Source: CAWABB01 sp963701735 (GTDB lineage: Bacteria; Bacteroidota; Ignavibacteria; UBA10030; UBA6906). Taken from it: a stretch of 64,000 bases of DNA. A model generated the notes under the pieces. The model searched no databases. It was not told where the DNA came from and saw only the letters and a program-made list of their open reading frames with translations. The position numbers and the translations under genes are program-made. How positions within the stretch are numbered: position 1 is the stretch's first letter; every line of letters starts with the position of its first letter. Of this stretch, positions 1 to 9,046 are shown one piece after another. The DNA lies in contig CAVPBI010000026.1 of the NCBI GenBank assembly GCA_963701735.1, positions 248,001-312,000 of the forward strand. Direction: 5' to 3'.

Positions 1-263
1 TACCGACGATGGGCGACTTGACTTCGTGGAGATGCGCATCGGCCGGCGCGGGAGCCGCCGCCGGTCGGGGCTGCAGACGGAGCGGCAGGCACGGCCTGCG
101 GCACGGAATAGGCCGCCATGGGCGGGGGCGCCAGCGCGGTGGGAGCGCTCGCCGGGCGCGCCTTCGTCAGGCGGATCTTCTTCCCCTCCTCCTCAATCTC
201 CAGCTCCTCAACGTCGCTCTCGGAAAGCAACTTGATCAGCTTCTTCACATAATTGAGATCCAT
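1..263 (-). CDS. accB: Biotin carboxyl carrier protein of acetyl-CoA carboxylase (partial, frameshifted)
   Basis: Carries the biotin of acetyl-CoA carboxylase, the first step of fatty-acid synthesis, in the cytoplasm. The start MDLNYVKKLIKLLSES followed by an acidic/basic stretch is a typical AccB N-terminus. A Pro/Ala-rich linker follows, and the last bases before the window edge encode HEVKSPIVG, the opening of the biotinyl domain. The lysine-bearing part lies outside the window. The N-terminal part and HEVKSPIVG are in different frames: one extra base lies in the linker at about positions 45-75. Because this gene is normally essential, a sequence error is the simplest explanation. It lies 62 bp downstream of efp on the same strand, the common efp-accB-accC order. 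Confidence 0.85.
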   Translation of the reverse strand, partial: MDLNYVKKLIKLLSESDVEELEIEEEGKKIRLTKARPASAPTALAPPPMAAYSVPQAVPAAPSAAPTGGGSRAGRCASPRSQVAHRR

Positions 264-325
264 TGACGCTCCGCGGTTCTCGGTGTTGGAGGAAGGATCA
301 GCAGGGGCGCCGATATCTCCGGCGC

Positions 326-889
326 TCAGACTTTTACCCGCTCGATATACGATCCGGTACGGGTGTCGATTTTGAGGACGTCACCCTCGTTTATGAAAAG
401 GGGAACGTTCACGTTCGCGCCGGTCTCGACGCGCGCGGGCTTCGTGCCGGCGGTCGCGGTGTCACCGCGAACACCCGGGACTGTCTCTACAACTTTCAGT
501 GCAACCGTGATCGGCAGCTCGATACCGGTGATATCGGTCCCGTTGAAGAGGATATCCACCACCTCGCCGTCCTTCAGGAACTGGGCCCCGTCACCGATGA
601 CCTCTTCCGGGATGGTCATCTGGTCGTATGTCTCCTGGTCCATGAAGACATACCCGCTGCCGTCCCTGTACAGGAACTGGAATTGCCTGCGCTCGATCCG
701 GATGATCTCGATAGCCTCGCCGGCCCGGAACCGGTTTTCGATGACCTTTCCGCTCTTCAGGTTCTTGAGGCGTGTGCGCACAAATGCACGCCAGTTGCCA
801 GGATTGACGTGCTGAAACTCGACGACAGTCCACAGATCGTTATTGTATCGGATGACCAGACCAGGCCGGAAATCGGAGGTACTCGGCAT
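326..889 (-). CDS. efp: Elongation factor P
   Basis: Translation factor that enters the ribosomal E site and rescues ribosomes stalled on proline runs. The 187-residue length and three beta-barrel domains fit the family: an N-terminal KOW-like domain, then two OB domains ending in the signature GTKPARVETGANVNVP and a terminal YIERVKV. The tip loop that reaches the P-site tRNA reads HVNPGNWRAF, so the residue aligned with the modified Lys34 of E. coli is Asn32. From memory, Chlorobi EF-P proteins have a similar PGN(L/W)RAF loop. No EF-P modification enzyme is seen in the window. A TTG-N22-TATTTTTG promoter lies about 40 bp upstream. It is probably cotranscribed with accB. Confidence 0.97.
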   Translation of the reverse strand: MPSTSDFRPGLVIRYNNDLWTVVEFQHVNPGNWRAFVRTRLKNLKSGKVIENRFRAGEAIEIIRIERRQFQFLYRDGSGYVFMDQETYDQMTIPEEVIGDGAQFLKDGEVVDILFNGTDITGIELPITVALKVVETVPGVRGDTATAGTKPARVETGANVNVPLFINEGDVLKIDTRTGSYIERVKV

Positions 890-929
890 AAAATCCTATG
901 AAACTAAGGAAAAATCGAGGAAAAGGAGG

Positions 930-962
930 CAAAAATATACAGAATGCCCCCCACAAAGTCAA
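930..962 (-). promoter_or_regulatory. Bacteroidota-type promoter for efp-accB
   Basis: On the minus strand, TTG (960-962) is followed after 22 bp by TATTTTTG (930-937), matching the known Bacteroidota -33 TTG / -7 TAnnTTTG pattern. Predicted transcription start is near 926, leaving a leader of about 37 nt before the efp ATG at 889. Confidence 0.6.
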
Positions 963-1002
963 CCATTGCCCGTCGTCGGAGATTTCGGTATCCTTGGGGA
1001 CG

Positions 1003-1428
1003 ATGAGACCGATTGTGGCTGCCATACTCTTTCTGACGCTCGCCTCGTGCCGCGGGACGAACCGCGCAGACGCATCAGGCGATGAGGTGAAGTTCGCGCA
1101 GGTCTACGCCCGGCTCGTGTTGATCTCGTCCGACCCCCAGGCGGGGTCGAGTATTACCCCGGAGCAGGTCCTGAAAGACGCCGGCATGACTCAGGAGGAG
1201 TTCCGCAGGCGTGTGGCGGAGTACAACCGGGACCCCCAACGCTGGGGTGCGTTCATAGAGAACGTCCAGAAGATCGTAGAGGAAGAAGTCACACGGAAGG
1301 CTTCGCCGCCGTCGAGTCGCGGTGACACGTCCTCGAGCCCGGGAGGCGCCACATCAAGTCCCCGCACTGCCGCCCCCGGAGCCGGCAGCGCATCTTCGAA
1401 CCCCAAACAGGCTGCATCGGGTCAATGA
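1003..1428 (+). CDS. Small lipoprotein, DUF4296-like
   Basis: Predicted 141-residue lipoprotein. The start at 1003 is chosen because it opens directly onto a lipoprotein signal peptide (MRPIVAAILFLTLASC) with a lipobox ending at Cys16; the in-frame ATG at 898 would add 35 residues of non-signal sequence. The middle (residues 25-90) holds a helical segment with the pattern ITPEQVLKDAGMTQEEF...DPQRWGAF, resembling the short Bacteroidota lipoprotein family DUF4296. That assignment is from pattern memory only. The C-terminal third is a low-complexity Ser/Pro/Gly/Ala tail. It is divergent from efp and convergent with purM. Function unknown. Confidence 0.7.
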   Translation: MRPIVAAILFLTLASCRGTNRADASGDEVKFAQVYARLVLISSDPQAGSSITPEQVLKDAGMTQEEFRRRVAEYNRDPQRWGAFIENVQKIVEEEVTRKASPPSSRGDTSSSPGGATSSPRTAAPGAGSASSNPKQAASGQ

Positions 1429-1464
1429 GTTTCCGCCCCGGCGGCGGGACCCGCAGGTACTGGC

Positions 1465-2466
1465 TCAGGCGACCTTCCCGATAACGACCGGCTTCTCCTT
1501 CATGTTCTTCAGCCTCCGGACCGCTTCGTCCGCAGCACGCTTCCCCACCGCGATGACAAGCCCGATCCCGAGGTTGAACGTCTTCCGCATATCTTCCTCC
1601 GGCACGCTCCCCAGCCGCTGAATCAGGCCGAAGATCGCGGGCCGCTCCCACGCCTCCCAATCGATGTCCAGGCTCCGTCCCTTCGGCATGATCCGCATGG
1701 TGTTGCCGACGATCCCGCCGCCGGTGATGTGAGACATGCCTCGGATCTCCACCTTCTCCATCAGGCGCGAGACGGGCTTCAGATAGGAACGGTGGATGGC
1801 GAGCAACGCCTCGGCCAGCGTGCAGCCCAGCTCGGGCACGTGCGATTCGGTTGCGTAGTCCTTGAAAAGGACCGCACGGGCCAGCGAATACCCGTTGGTG
1901 TGGAGACCGGTCGAGCGAAGACCGATGAGCACATCCCCCTTCTTGATCCGCGATCCATCCACGATACCGGACCGATCCACGACGCCCACGATGGCCCCGG
2001 CCAGGTCGAAATCCTCGCCGTGATACAGCCCGGGCATTTCGGCCGTCTCGCCGCCGATGAGCGCGCAGCCGTTCTGGCGGCAGGCCAGGGCGATGCCGCT
2101 CACGACACCCGCCGCGGCAGCGGGATTCAGCTTTCCCGTGGCAAAGTAGTCGAGGAAGAAGAGCGGCCGGGCACCGCAGACCAGGATGTCGTTCACGCAG
2201 TGGTTCACGAGGTCCTGCCCGACGGTCGTGTACACGCCGGCGCGCCGGGCAACGATGAGCTTCGTCCCGACGCCGTCAATGCTGGACACCAGGACGGGCT
2301 TGCGGAGCTTCTTGAATCGCGCGTCGAACAGGCCGCCGAAGCCTCCGATCCCCCCGATCACTCTCCCCGTGAAGGTCCCGCGGACGCTCTTCTTGATGAG
2401 CTGGACAAACCTGTCGCCTTCCTCGATATTCACACCCGCCCGGGTGTAGGTCAGTTCATTTTCCAT
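1465..2466 (-). CDS. purM: Phosphoribosylformylglycinamidine cyclo-ligase (AIR synthetase)
   Basis: Fifth step of purine synthesis: ATP-dependent closure of FGAM to aminoimidazole ribonucleotide. The 333-residue protein has the usual PurM length. It contains the nucleotide-binding DGVGTKL at residues 64-70, GGETAEMPG in the middle, the HTNGYSLAR segment, and GGGIVGN in the C-terminal domain. It begins YTRAGVNIEEGD, a standard PurM N-terminus. It stands alone here and converges with the lipoprotein gene (36-bp gap). The other purine genes in the window, purB and purD, are far away, so pur genes are scattered in this genome. Confidence 0.97.
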   Translation of the reverse strand: MENELTYTRAGVNIEEGDRFVQLIKKSVRGTFTGRVIGGIGGFGGLFDARFKKLRKPVLVSSIDGVGTKLIVARRAGVYTTVGQDLVNHCVNDILVCGARPLFFLDYFATGKLNPAAAAGVVSGIALACRQNGCALIGGETAEMPGLYHGEDFDLAGAIVGVVDRSGIVDGSRIKKGDVLIGLRSTGLHTNGYSLARAVLFKDYATESHVPELGCTLAEALLAIHRSYLKPVSRLMEKVEIRGMSHITGGGIVGNTMRIMPKGRSLDIDWEAWERPAIFGLIQRLGSVPEEDMRKTFNLGIGLVIAVGKRAADEAVRRLKNMKEKPVVIGKVA

Positions 2467-2541
2467 GGTCGTTTCGTTCCCTCGTGCGCGTCAAACTACC
2501 CAATGCACCCCTGAATTGCAAGACGGGATCGGGCGGTCATC

Positions 2542-2572
2542 TTGCAGGTTTACGCCGGTCTGTCTATATTTT
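2542..2572 (+). promoter_or_regulatory. Bacteroidota-type promoter abutting the FAH gene
   Basis: TTG (2542-2544), a 20-bp spacer and TATATTTT (2565-2572). The -7 box ends three bases before the ATG at 2576, so transcription would begin at or next to the start codon, implying a leaderless message. Confidence 0.5.
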
Positions 2573-2575
2573 TTC

Positions 2576-3247
2576 ATGACTCCTCCACCGGTATCGGCAG
2601 TCTCCTATCTCGGATCTGCGACGCAGATCCACGTGGGGAAAATATTGTGCCTCGGACGGAACTACCGGGAGCATGCGAAGGAGATGCAGGCGGAGGTCCC
2701 GACCGAACCGGTTGTCTTCCTGAAGCCGTCCACGGCGTTGCTCGCCGACGGCGGAGTGATTCGACTCCCCTCCTTCTCCAGGGATGTCCACCATGAAGTG
2801 GAGATCGTCGTCCTGATCTCGGAGGGCGGCCGGGATATTCCCCGCGAGAGGGCGTTCGACCACGTGGGCGGATATGCGATCGGGCTCGACCTGACGGCGC
2901 GCGATGTTCAGAGCGCGGCAAAGAAGAAGGGATTGCCCTGGGCGGTGTCCAAGGGCTTTGACACATCCGCACCCGTGTCGCAGTTCGTTCCCCGCCCCCG
3001 GGTGTCCGACCCCGGGCAGCTGCAGTTTTCTCTCGCCGTCAACGGCACGATCCGTCAGCGCGGGAGCGCGGCGGATATGATCTTCCCCGTCGACGCCGTG
3101 GTCTCGTATCTCTCGACCGTCTTCACGCTCGAGCCCGGCGACCTGATATTCACCGGGACGCCGGAAGGCGTGGCGGCCATCGCCCCGCGCGATCGCCTCG
3201 AAGCGCGGCTCGCAGACCTTGTCTCACTCACCGTTACGGTAGGGTAG
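2576..3247 (+). CDS. Fumarylacetoacetate hydrolase (FAH) family protein
   Basis: Member of the FAH/5-oxopent-3-ene-1,2,5-tricarboxylate decarboxylase family, which hydrolyses or decarboxylates 2,4-diketo and oxaloacetate-like substrates. It has 223 residues, the short single-domain form. Family marks seen: KILCLGRNYREHAKEM (residues 22-37), metal-ligand HHEVE (72-76), GLDLTARD, KGFDTSAPVS and the C-terminal GDLIFTGTPEGV. The start at 2576 is preferred over an upstream in-frame ATG at 2465, whose added residues do not look like protein. The exact substrate cannot be read from sequence; acylpyruvase or oxaloacetate decarboxylase activity is common for short forms. parA begins 4 bp downstream. 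Confidence 0.88.
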   Translation: MTPPPVSAVSYLGSATQIHVGKILCLGRNYREHAKEMQAEVPTEPVVFLKPSTALLADGGVIRLPSFSRDVHHEVEIVVLISEGGRDIPRERAFDHVGGYAIGLDLTARDVQSAAKKKGLPWAVSKGFDTSAPVSQFVPRPRVSDPGQLQFSLAVNGTIRQRGSAADMIFPVDAVVSYLSTVFTLEPGDLIFTGTPEGVAAIAPRDRLEARLADLVSLTVTVG

Positions 3248-3251
3248 CACG

Positions 3252-4082
3252 ATGGCGAAGATCATCGCGGTGATCCTCCCGAAAGGCGGCGTCGGCAAGA
3301 CGGTCACGGCCGTCAATCTCGCAGCCAGCCTGGCGGTCGCCGAACAGCGGACCCTCCTGATCGACCTGGACACGATCGGCTCGTCCGGGTTGTCGCTCGG
3401 CCTGACCGAAGGGCGCATCTCCGCCGGTCTCTACGAGATCTTCAATTTCCTGACCACGCTGCCGCGGGCGATCCACAAGACCGAGCTCTCGCACCTCGAC
3501 GTGATTCCTTCGAACATCACGACGCTTCAGCGCGAGGAGCGGATGGCGCGGCTCGCCGACAACCGGTCGATCCTCAAGAACTGCCTCCGCGCCGTGCAGC
3601 GCGAGTACGAGTACATCATACTGGACTGCCCGCCATTCCTCCGCGGGATCACGACGAACGCACTCACCGCAGCAGACTCGGTGCTGATCCCGGTGAAGTC
3701 CGGGCACTTCTCTCTGGACGCGGTCGACAAGCTCTTCAAGTACCTCGACTGGATCAGAGAGGTGGCGAACAGGCAACTGGCCGTCGAGGGCATACTTCTG
3801 ACGATGCACGAGCCGAACACGCGCGTCACCGACATCACCACCCGCGAGCTGCAGGGGAAGTACCGGAAGCACATGCTTCCGTTCGTGATCCCGAAGAACA
3901 CCGTCCTCAGCGAGGCCAGCTTCTACGGAAAACCGGCTATCCTGTACAACGCCGGCTCCCGCGGCGCCACCGCATATCTCAACCTCGCCCGTGCGGTCAT
4001 GGAACGGACACGTCGTGAAGCGGCCGACGCCGTTCCGGTTCCCGGCGAACGACGGAACGCATCCCACGGACAGAGCCAGTAA
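3252..4082 (+). CDS. ParA/MinD-family ATPase (orphan)
   Basis: Deviant Walker-A ATPase of the ParA/MinD class, cytoplasmic and often membrane- or nucleoid-bound, which positions DNA or protein complexes. The 276 residues include the deviant P-loop KGGVGKT (11-17) with both lysines, the switch I/A' region LLIDLDT (about 36-42) and Walker B ILDCPP (about 123-128). The C-terminal 25 residues are Arg/Pro/Glu-rich. No parB or parS-like site is seen nearby, so a chromosome-partition role is not supported. Its TAA overlaps the ATG of the following M23 peptidase by one base, suggesting translational coupling and possibly positioning of cell-envelope machinery. Confidence 0.9.
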   Translation: MAKIIAVILPKGGVGKTVTAVNLAASLAVAEQRTLLIDLDTIGSSGLSLGLTEGRISAGLYEIFNFLTTLPRAIHKTELSHLDVIPSNITTLQREERMARLADNRSILKNCLRAVQREYEYIILDCPPFLRGITTNALTAADSVLIPVKSGHFSLDAVDKLFKYLDWIREVANRQLAVEGILLTMHEPNTRVTDITTRELQGKYRKHMLPFVIPKNTVLSEASFYGKPAILYNAGSRGATAYLNLARAVMERTRREAADAVPVPGERRNASHGQSQ

Positions 4083-6171
4083 TGCGAGCGGCACTCATCG
4101 TTCTCTCCTTCGTCGCCGCCCTCCTCAGCCTCTCCTTCGCACTTTCTCCCCGACAGGCCCCGGAAGCGGAGAAGCCGGGGGCACACGCGGCGCTGCCTGA
4201 TCCGCCGACGGCTCCACGCTGGGAGTCGAAGTACGACTCCGTCCGCACCAATCTGAGCGACTACATGTGGCCGACCGATGCCGGCCGCGGGATCACGTCG
4301 ACCTTCGGCGAATTCCGCCGGAGCCATTTTCACGCGGGCATCGACGTCAGCACCGGAGACCGGACGGGATATAAGGTTTTTGCGGCAAGAGACGGATACG
4401 TGTGGCGCATCAACGTCTCGCCCGAAGGGTACGGCAAAGTCCTGTACGTCCGGCACCGCGACGGTTATACGACCGTGTACGCCCATCTCGACAGGTTCTC
4501 GAAGAGCATCGAGGCGCGCGTCCGCAAGGAACAGGAACATCTCGAGCGGTATCCGGTGGACATCACATGGAGGCCGGACGAGCTTCCCGTAGCGAAGGGT
4601 GACGTCATCGCCTACACGGGCGAGACCGGGGCCGGGATCCCCGCATCTGCACTTTGAAATCCGCGACGAGCACATGAACGCGGTGAACCCGCTGCTCTGC
4701 CCCGCGTTCAAGATCGCCGACGACATCAGGCCGGGGGCAAACGCCATCGCCCTGATCCCGATCGGGCCCGGGTCTCGCGTGGACGGCATGAACGCCCCGT
4801 CAATCCGGCGGCTGGCGCAGGACAGGAGCGGCGCAATGGTTGCCCGCTCGGGGTTCAGGCTGACCGGCGACGCCGGCGTCGCGATCAACATCCGGGACCG
4901 TTCGAACGAGACCTGGTACCGGCACGGAGTCTACCGCCACACGCTGCGCATCGACGACAGCGTCGCGTTCGACGTCCGCTTCGACCGCGCTCCCGTCAAC
5001 GAGGGCCAGCAGATCTCCCTCTACTATTCATGGCCATTGCTGAGGGCCGGCAAGGGACGCTACGAGAAGCTGTTCGTGGACGGATGGCACGAACTGCCGT
5101 TCCTGTCCAATCCCTTGATTGGCGCCGGGATCCTGTCGTCGTTCCGCCTCGCGCCCGGGCTCCACACGGTCTCGGTCCGCTCCGAGGACATCCAGGGGAA
5201 CGCCACGGAGACCGTCGCCGAAGTGACCGTCGAGCCGCAGACCGATCCCGGCTTGCCCGCATGGCATGAGGCCGCGGGATCCAACGGCGCCTCCGCCGCG
5301 CCGCTCGACATCGACATCTCGCTTGCGGGCGAGCTCGTCCACGTCACCGCTGCCGCACAGGGAGCGTTTACCATCGGCCCCGCGCTCACCGTGCACGAGG
5401 GCTCGCTCACGCGCACGCTCCCGATGCAGCTCGCGTCGCGCTCCAGAGCCGTGGCCACATTTCCGCCCGACCCGTCGTACCAGGGAACGCGGACGATCAC
5501 CGTCGATGCCGATGTCGCGGGATCGCCCGCGAAAGGCGAACGCAGCCGCGCCGTGTATGTGATCGAACCGGAGCGCCCCGGGTCGTTCACCGTCGACGGA
5601 GGAGCGCTGACCGTGCTGTGGGACTCGACGTCGACGTTCGGCCCGCTGGCGCTGACTGTCGACCATGGCGTCCATAACGGCCAGGAGGCGTACACGTTCG
5701 GTCCCGAGGACGCCGTGCTCCGGAACGGGTTCACGGTCATTGTCCGACCCGACCGGAAGGCTCCCAGGTCAGGCGCTCTTCGTCAGCACCGGCTCCCGAT
5801 GGACCATGGTCAGAACCGAAGCGCTCCCCGACGGCACGCTGCGGGGCCGCATGCGGCGGATGCTGGGAGACCTCACGGTGCTCGCCGACACGACCGCGCC
5901 CACGATCGGACGAGTGCACATCCAGCAGCGCTCCGGGCGCAGACTGGGTGTGTCATTCGGCTTCGACGACAACCTGTCCGGCGTTGATTATGAAACCATG
6001 AAGCTGTACCTTGATGACCGTTTTCATGTCCCTGAGATCGATGGGGAACATAACCGCACCGTCTTCCTCTCCGCCGAACCGCTCTCCGTTGGACCTCACC
6101 GGGTGAAAATTTCCTTCAGCGACGAACTCGGCAACACGACGAGCGTTGAGAGGACGATCACCATTCGCTGA
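4082..6171 (+). CDS. Secreted M23 (LytM-type) metallopeptidase, interrupted by two frameshifts
   Basis: Predicted envelope protein with an N-terminal signal sequence (residues 1-22) and a zinc metallopeptidase domain of the LytM/M23 class acting on peptidoglycan peptides. The first zinc motif HAGID has His84 and Asp88; the second, HLHF, falls just after a frame change at about 4627-4643 (GETGAG in one frame, GSPHLHFEIRDE in the next). A long C-terminal region with Ig-like beta-rich repeats follows, broken again at about 5751-5772 before GQALFVSTGSRWTM. The protein ends near 6171. Both breaks need the removal of one base and can be explained by an extra base in GGG and CCC runs. Restored length is about 695 residues. 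It is coupled to the ParA gene. Confidence 0.85.
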
Positions 6172-6192
6172 AGACCCACTCTTGTTGATCGC

Positions 6193-8928
6193 GTGAGATT
6201 ACCCGTGCCCCTCGAAAAAGCATACGCCCCGCAGGACGTCGAGACGAAGTGGTATGCGCACTGGGAGCGCAGCGGTTTCTTCCATGCCTCCGTGCGTCCC
6301 GGCCGCGAGCCGTACACCATCGTCATTCCTCCGCCGAACATCACCGGCGTGCTCCATATGGGGCACATCCTGAACAACACGCTGCAGGACGTCTTCATCC
6401 GGTACCACCGCATGGCCGGGCGCGAGGCGGCCTGGATCCCGGGCACCGACCACGCCGGCATCGCGACGCAGAATGTCGTCGAGAAGGCGCTGATGAAAGA
6501 GGGGAAGACGCGGCACGACCTCGGGCGGGAGAAGTTTCTCGAACGCGTGTGGGCCTGGAAGGAACAGTACGGGGGGACCATCATCCGGCAGCTCCGGACG
6601 CTCGGCTGTTCGTGCGACTGGGAGCGCGAGAAATTCACGATGGACGAAACCCTCTCCGCGGCCGTGCGGGAAGTCTTTGTGCGGCTGCACGAGGAGGGGC
6701 TGATCTACCGCGGGAAGTACATCGTCAACTGGTGCCCGCGCGACCATACCGCGATCAGCGACGACGAGGTCAATTACAGCGAGCACCAGGGATCGCTCTA
6801 CTATATCAGGTACCCGGTCGAGGGCGGGGCCGGCACGGACGCGTTCCTGACCGTCGCGACCACCCGCCCGGAAACGATGCTGGGCGATACGGCGGTCGCC
6901 GTCAATCCCTCCGACGAGCGGTACAGCCATCTCGTGGGGCGCCGCGCAATCCTCCCGCTGACCGGGCGGGAGATTCCAATCGTCGCGGACGATTTCGTCG
7001 ACCCGCAGTTCGGCACGGGAATGGTGAAGGTCACGCCCGCGCACGACCCCAACGATTTCTGGATCGGACAGCGGCACAACCTTCCGCAGATCAACATCTT
7101 CGATATTTCGGCGACGCTGAACGACAACGCACCCGAGGCGTACCGCGGGCTTGACCGCTTCGTGGCGCGGAAGCGGGTCGTCGAAGACCTGGAGCGAGCG
7201 GGACTGCTGGTCAGGATCGAGCCCCATCCGCACAACGTCGGCACGTGCTATCGCTGCGACACGGTCATCGAGCCGTACCTCTCGGACCAGTGGTTCGTGA
7301 AGATGAAACCGCTTGCCGAACCCGCCCTCGAGGTGGTGCGGAGCGGGCAGGTCCGTTTTTACCCGGATCGCTGGGTCAAGGTGTACGAGCACTGGATGAC
7401 GAACATCCGCGACTGGTGCATCTCGCGGCAGCTCTGGTGGGGACACCGCATCCCCGTCTGGTACTGTGACGACCGCCGCTCCCCCGCCTGCAGCGAGCCG
7501 ATCGTCCGCAGGAGCGCGCCCGACCGTTGCCCGCACTGCAACGGCCAGCGGCTCCGCCAGGACGAGGACGTGCTCGACACCTGGTTCTCCTCCTGGCTCT
7601 GGCCGTTCTCGGTGCACAACTGGCCGAACGAGAAGCAGCACGGAACCGACGCGGACCTCAGGTACTTCTACCCCACGAATCTCCTCGTCACCGCGCCCGA
7701 GATCATCTTCTTCTGGGTCGCGCGCATGATCATGTCGGGCCTGAAGTTCGGGCCGGACTTCACGGGCTCCGCCGATCCCGCGAAGAACATTCCGTTCCGC
7801 GACGTCTACTTCACCAGCATCGTGCGCGACGAGAAGGGGCGCAAGATGTCGAAGTCGCTGGGCAACTCGCCCGAGCCGCTCGACCTCATCGCGACATACG
7901 GCGCCGACGCCGTGCGCTTCACGACGCTCTACCTCGCTCCGCTCGGGCAGGACATCCTGTACGCAGTCGAGAAGAACGAGATCGGGAGGAACTTCGCGAA
8001 CAAGATCTGGAACGCCGGACGGTTCCTGCTCATGAACCGGGACCAGATCGGCGAAGCGGACGGGACCGCGGAGTTCGAAACGCGCGAGACCGACCTCGCT
8101 GACCGCTGGATCCTGTCTCGCCTCCACTCCACGATCCGGGAGATCGAGGACGGCATGCGCGCCTACGAGGTGAACAAGGTTGCGAAGATGATCTTCGATT
8201 TCTTCTGGCACGACTTCGCCGACTGGTACCTCGAGATGGTGAAGTCGCGGTTGTACGGCGACGAGCCGGATGCGACGAAGCGGATCGTGCTCCGCAGGGC
8301 CATCGACGTGTACGACGCGGCCCTCCGTCTGCTCCATCCGCTCATGCCGTTCGTGACCGAAGAGCTCTGGCAGAATATCCGGGTCCGGCCCGAAGGGGCG
8401 ACGATCATGCGGAGCGCGCTCCCCGCGTGCGATGCGTCGCTGATCGAGCCCACCGTGGAGTCCGAGATGGCGTTCGTGCAGCGCGTCATCGAAGAGGTCC
8501 GGACGATCCGGGGAGAGATCGGAATCCCGCCGTCGCGCGACATCGAATTGCATATGCACCTCACGCCCGGGCGGAGCGAAGCGAGCATCCGCCGGTATTC
8601 GGGCTACCTGCAGCGGCTCGCGAAGGTCGCCGTCCTGACCGTCCGGACCGAGGGCGGCCGCCCTCCCACCTCCATGAGCGCGGTGGTGGACGGGGAGGAA
8701 TTGTTCGTCCCTCTCGGCGGGTTGATCGACGTCGAGCACGAGCGGGCGCGGCTGCGGAAGGAAATCGACCGCCTGACGGGGATGACGTCCGGCGTCCGGG
8801 CCAAGCTGGACAACCAGGCATTCATCGGGAAGGCTCCCGCGGATGTCATTCAGCGCGAGCGCGAGAAGCTGCAGAGCTTCACGCTCACGCTGGAAAAGCT
8901 TCAGAAGAACCTTCACGCACTCGACTAG
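6193..8928 (+). CDS. valS: Valyl-tRNA synthetase
   Basis: Charges tRNA-Val. The 911-residue class I synthetase shows the HIGH-type motif HMGH (55-58) after PPPNITGVL, the CP1 editing domain with TTRPETMLGD, KMSKSLGNSPEP at about 551, the anticodon-binding domain, and a C-terminal coiled-coil arm (about 840-905, rich in Glu/Arg/Leu) typical of ValRS. The start is GTG at 6193 or, equally plausible, GTG at 6205, giving MPLEKAY; there is no nearby ATG. The TAG stop forms the first bases of a repeated intergenic element. Confidence 0.97.
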   Translation: MRLPVPLEKAYAPQDVETKWYAHWERSGFFHASVRPGREPYTIVIPPPNITGVLHMGHILNNTLQDVFIRYHRMAGREAAWIPGTDHAGIATQNVVEKALMKEGKTRHDLGREKFLERVWAWKEQYGGTIIRQLRTLGCSCDWEREKFTMDETLSAAVREVFVRLHEEGLIYRGKYIVNWCPRDHTAISDDEVNYSEHQGSLYYIRYPVEGGAGTDAFLTVATTRPETMLGDTAVAVNPSDERYSHLVGRRAILPLTGREIPIVADDFVDPQFGTGMVKVTPAHDPNDFWIGQRHNLPQINIFDISATLNDNAPEAYRGLDRFVARKRVVEDLERAGLLVRIEPHPHNVGTCYRCDTVIEPYLSDQWFVKMKPLAEPALEVVRSGQVRFYPDRWVKVYEHWMTNIRDWCISRQLWWGHRIPVWYCDDRRSPACSEPIVRRSAPDRCPHCNGQRLRQDEDVLDTWFSSWLWPFSVHNWPNEKQHGTDADLRYFYPTNLLVTAPEIIFFWVARMIMSGLKFGPDFTGSADPAKNIPFRDVYFTSIVRDEKGRKMSKSLGNSPEPLDLIATYGADAVRFTTLYLAPLGQDILYAVEKNEIGRNFANKIWNAGRFLLMNRDQIGEADGTAEFETRETDLADRWILSRLHSTIREIEDGMRAYEVNKVAKMIFDFFWHDFADWYLEMVKSRLYGDEPDATKRIVLRRAIDVYDAALRLLHPLMPFVTEELWQNIRVRPEGATIMRSALPACDASLIEPTVESEMAFVQRVIEEVRTIRGEIGIPPSRDIELHMHLTPGRSEASIRRYSGYLQRLAKVAVLTVRTEGGRPPTSMSAVVDGEELFVPLGGLIDVEHERARLRKEIDRLTGMTSGVRAKLDNQAFIGKAPADVIQREREKLQSFTLTLEKLQKNLHALD

Positions 8929-9030
8929 TGCCCCACCGACTCCTGATCATACACACAGAGGGGCACAGTGCTCGCTCCAACTTTCAACAAGATGTGGTGC
9001 CGTTCACGGGTTATGATGGAACAGCACTAG
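8925..9030 (+). repeat. Intergenic repeat element, copy A
   Basis: A ~105-bp stretch beginning at the valS stop codon (CTAGTGCCCCACCG) and ending GGAACAGCACTAG. Its ends carry a 7-bp inverted repeat, CTAGTGC/GCACTAG. A second, diverged copy lies at 20398-20505, also starting on a stop codon; shared blocks are CTAGT-CCCCACCG, GTGCTCG, TCAAC, GCCGT and GGAAC(A/G)GCAC in the same order and spacing, about 60% identical overall. GTGCCGTTC near 9000 can pair with GAACAGCAC at the end, apart from one mismatch. Strand is taken from the upstream gene. Confidence 0.5.
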
Positions 9031-9046
9031 CACGCAGGAGCCTCAC

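Noticed and set aside
3252..4082. Chromosome-partition role (parA of a parABS locus)
   Set aside because: No parB gene or repeated parS-like sequence is nearby; the gene is instead coupled to a peptidase.
6199..8916. A very long open frame (905 codons) on the minus strand opposite valS
   Set aside because: It mirrors the codon frame of a highly conserved gene in GC-rich DNA, where antisense stops are rare; its product has no recognisable domain.
8925..8967. GTGCCCC...GGGGCAC near the valS stop as a Rho-independent terminator
   Set aside because: The loop would be about 25 nt and no T-run follows; the sequence is better explained as part of the repeat element.
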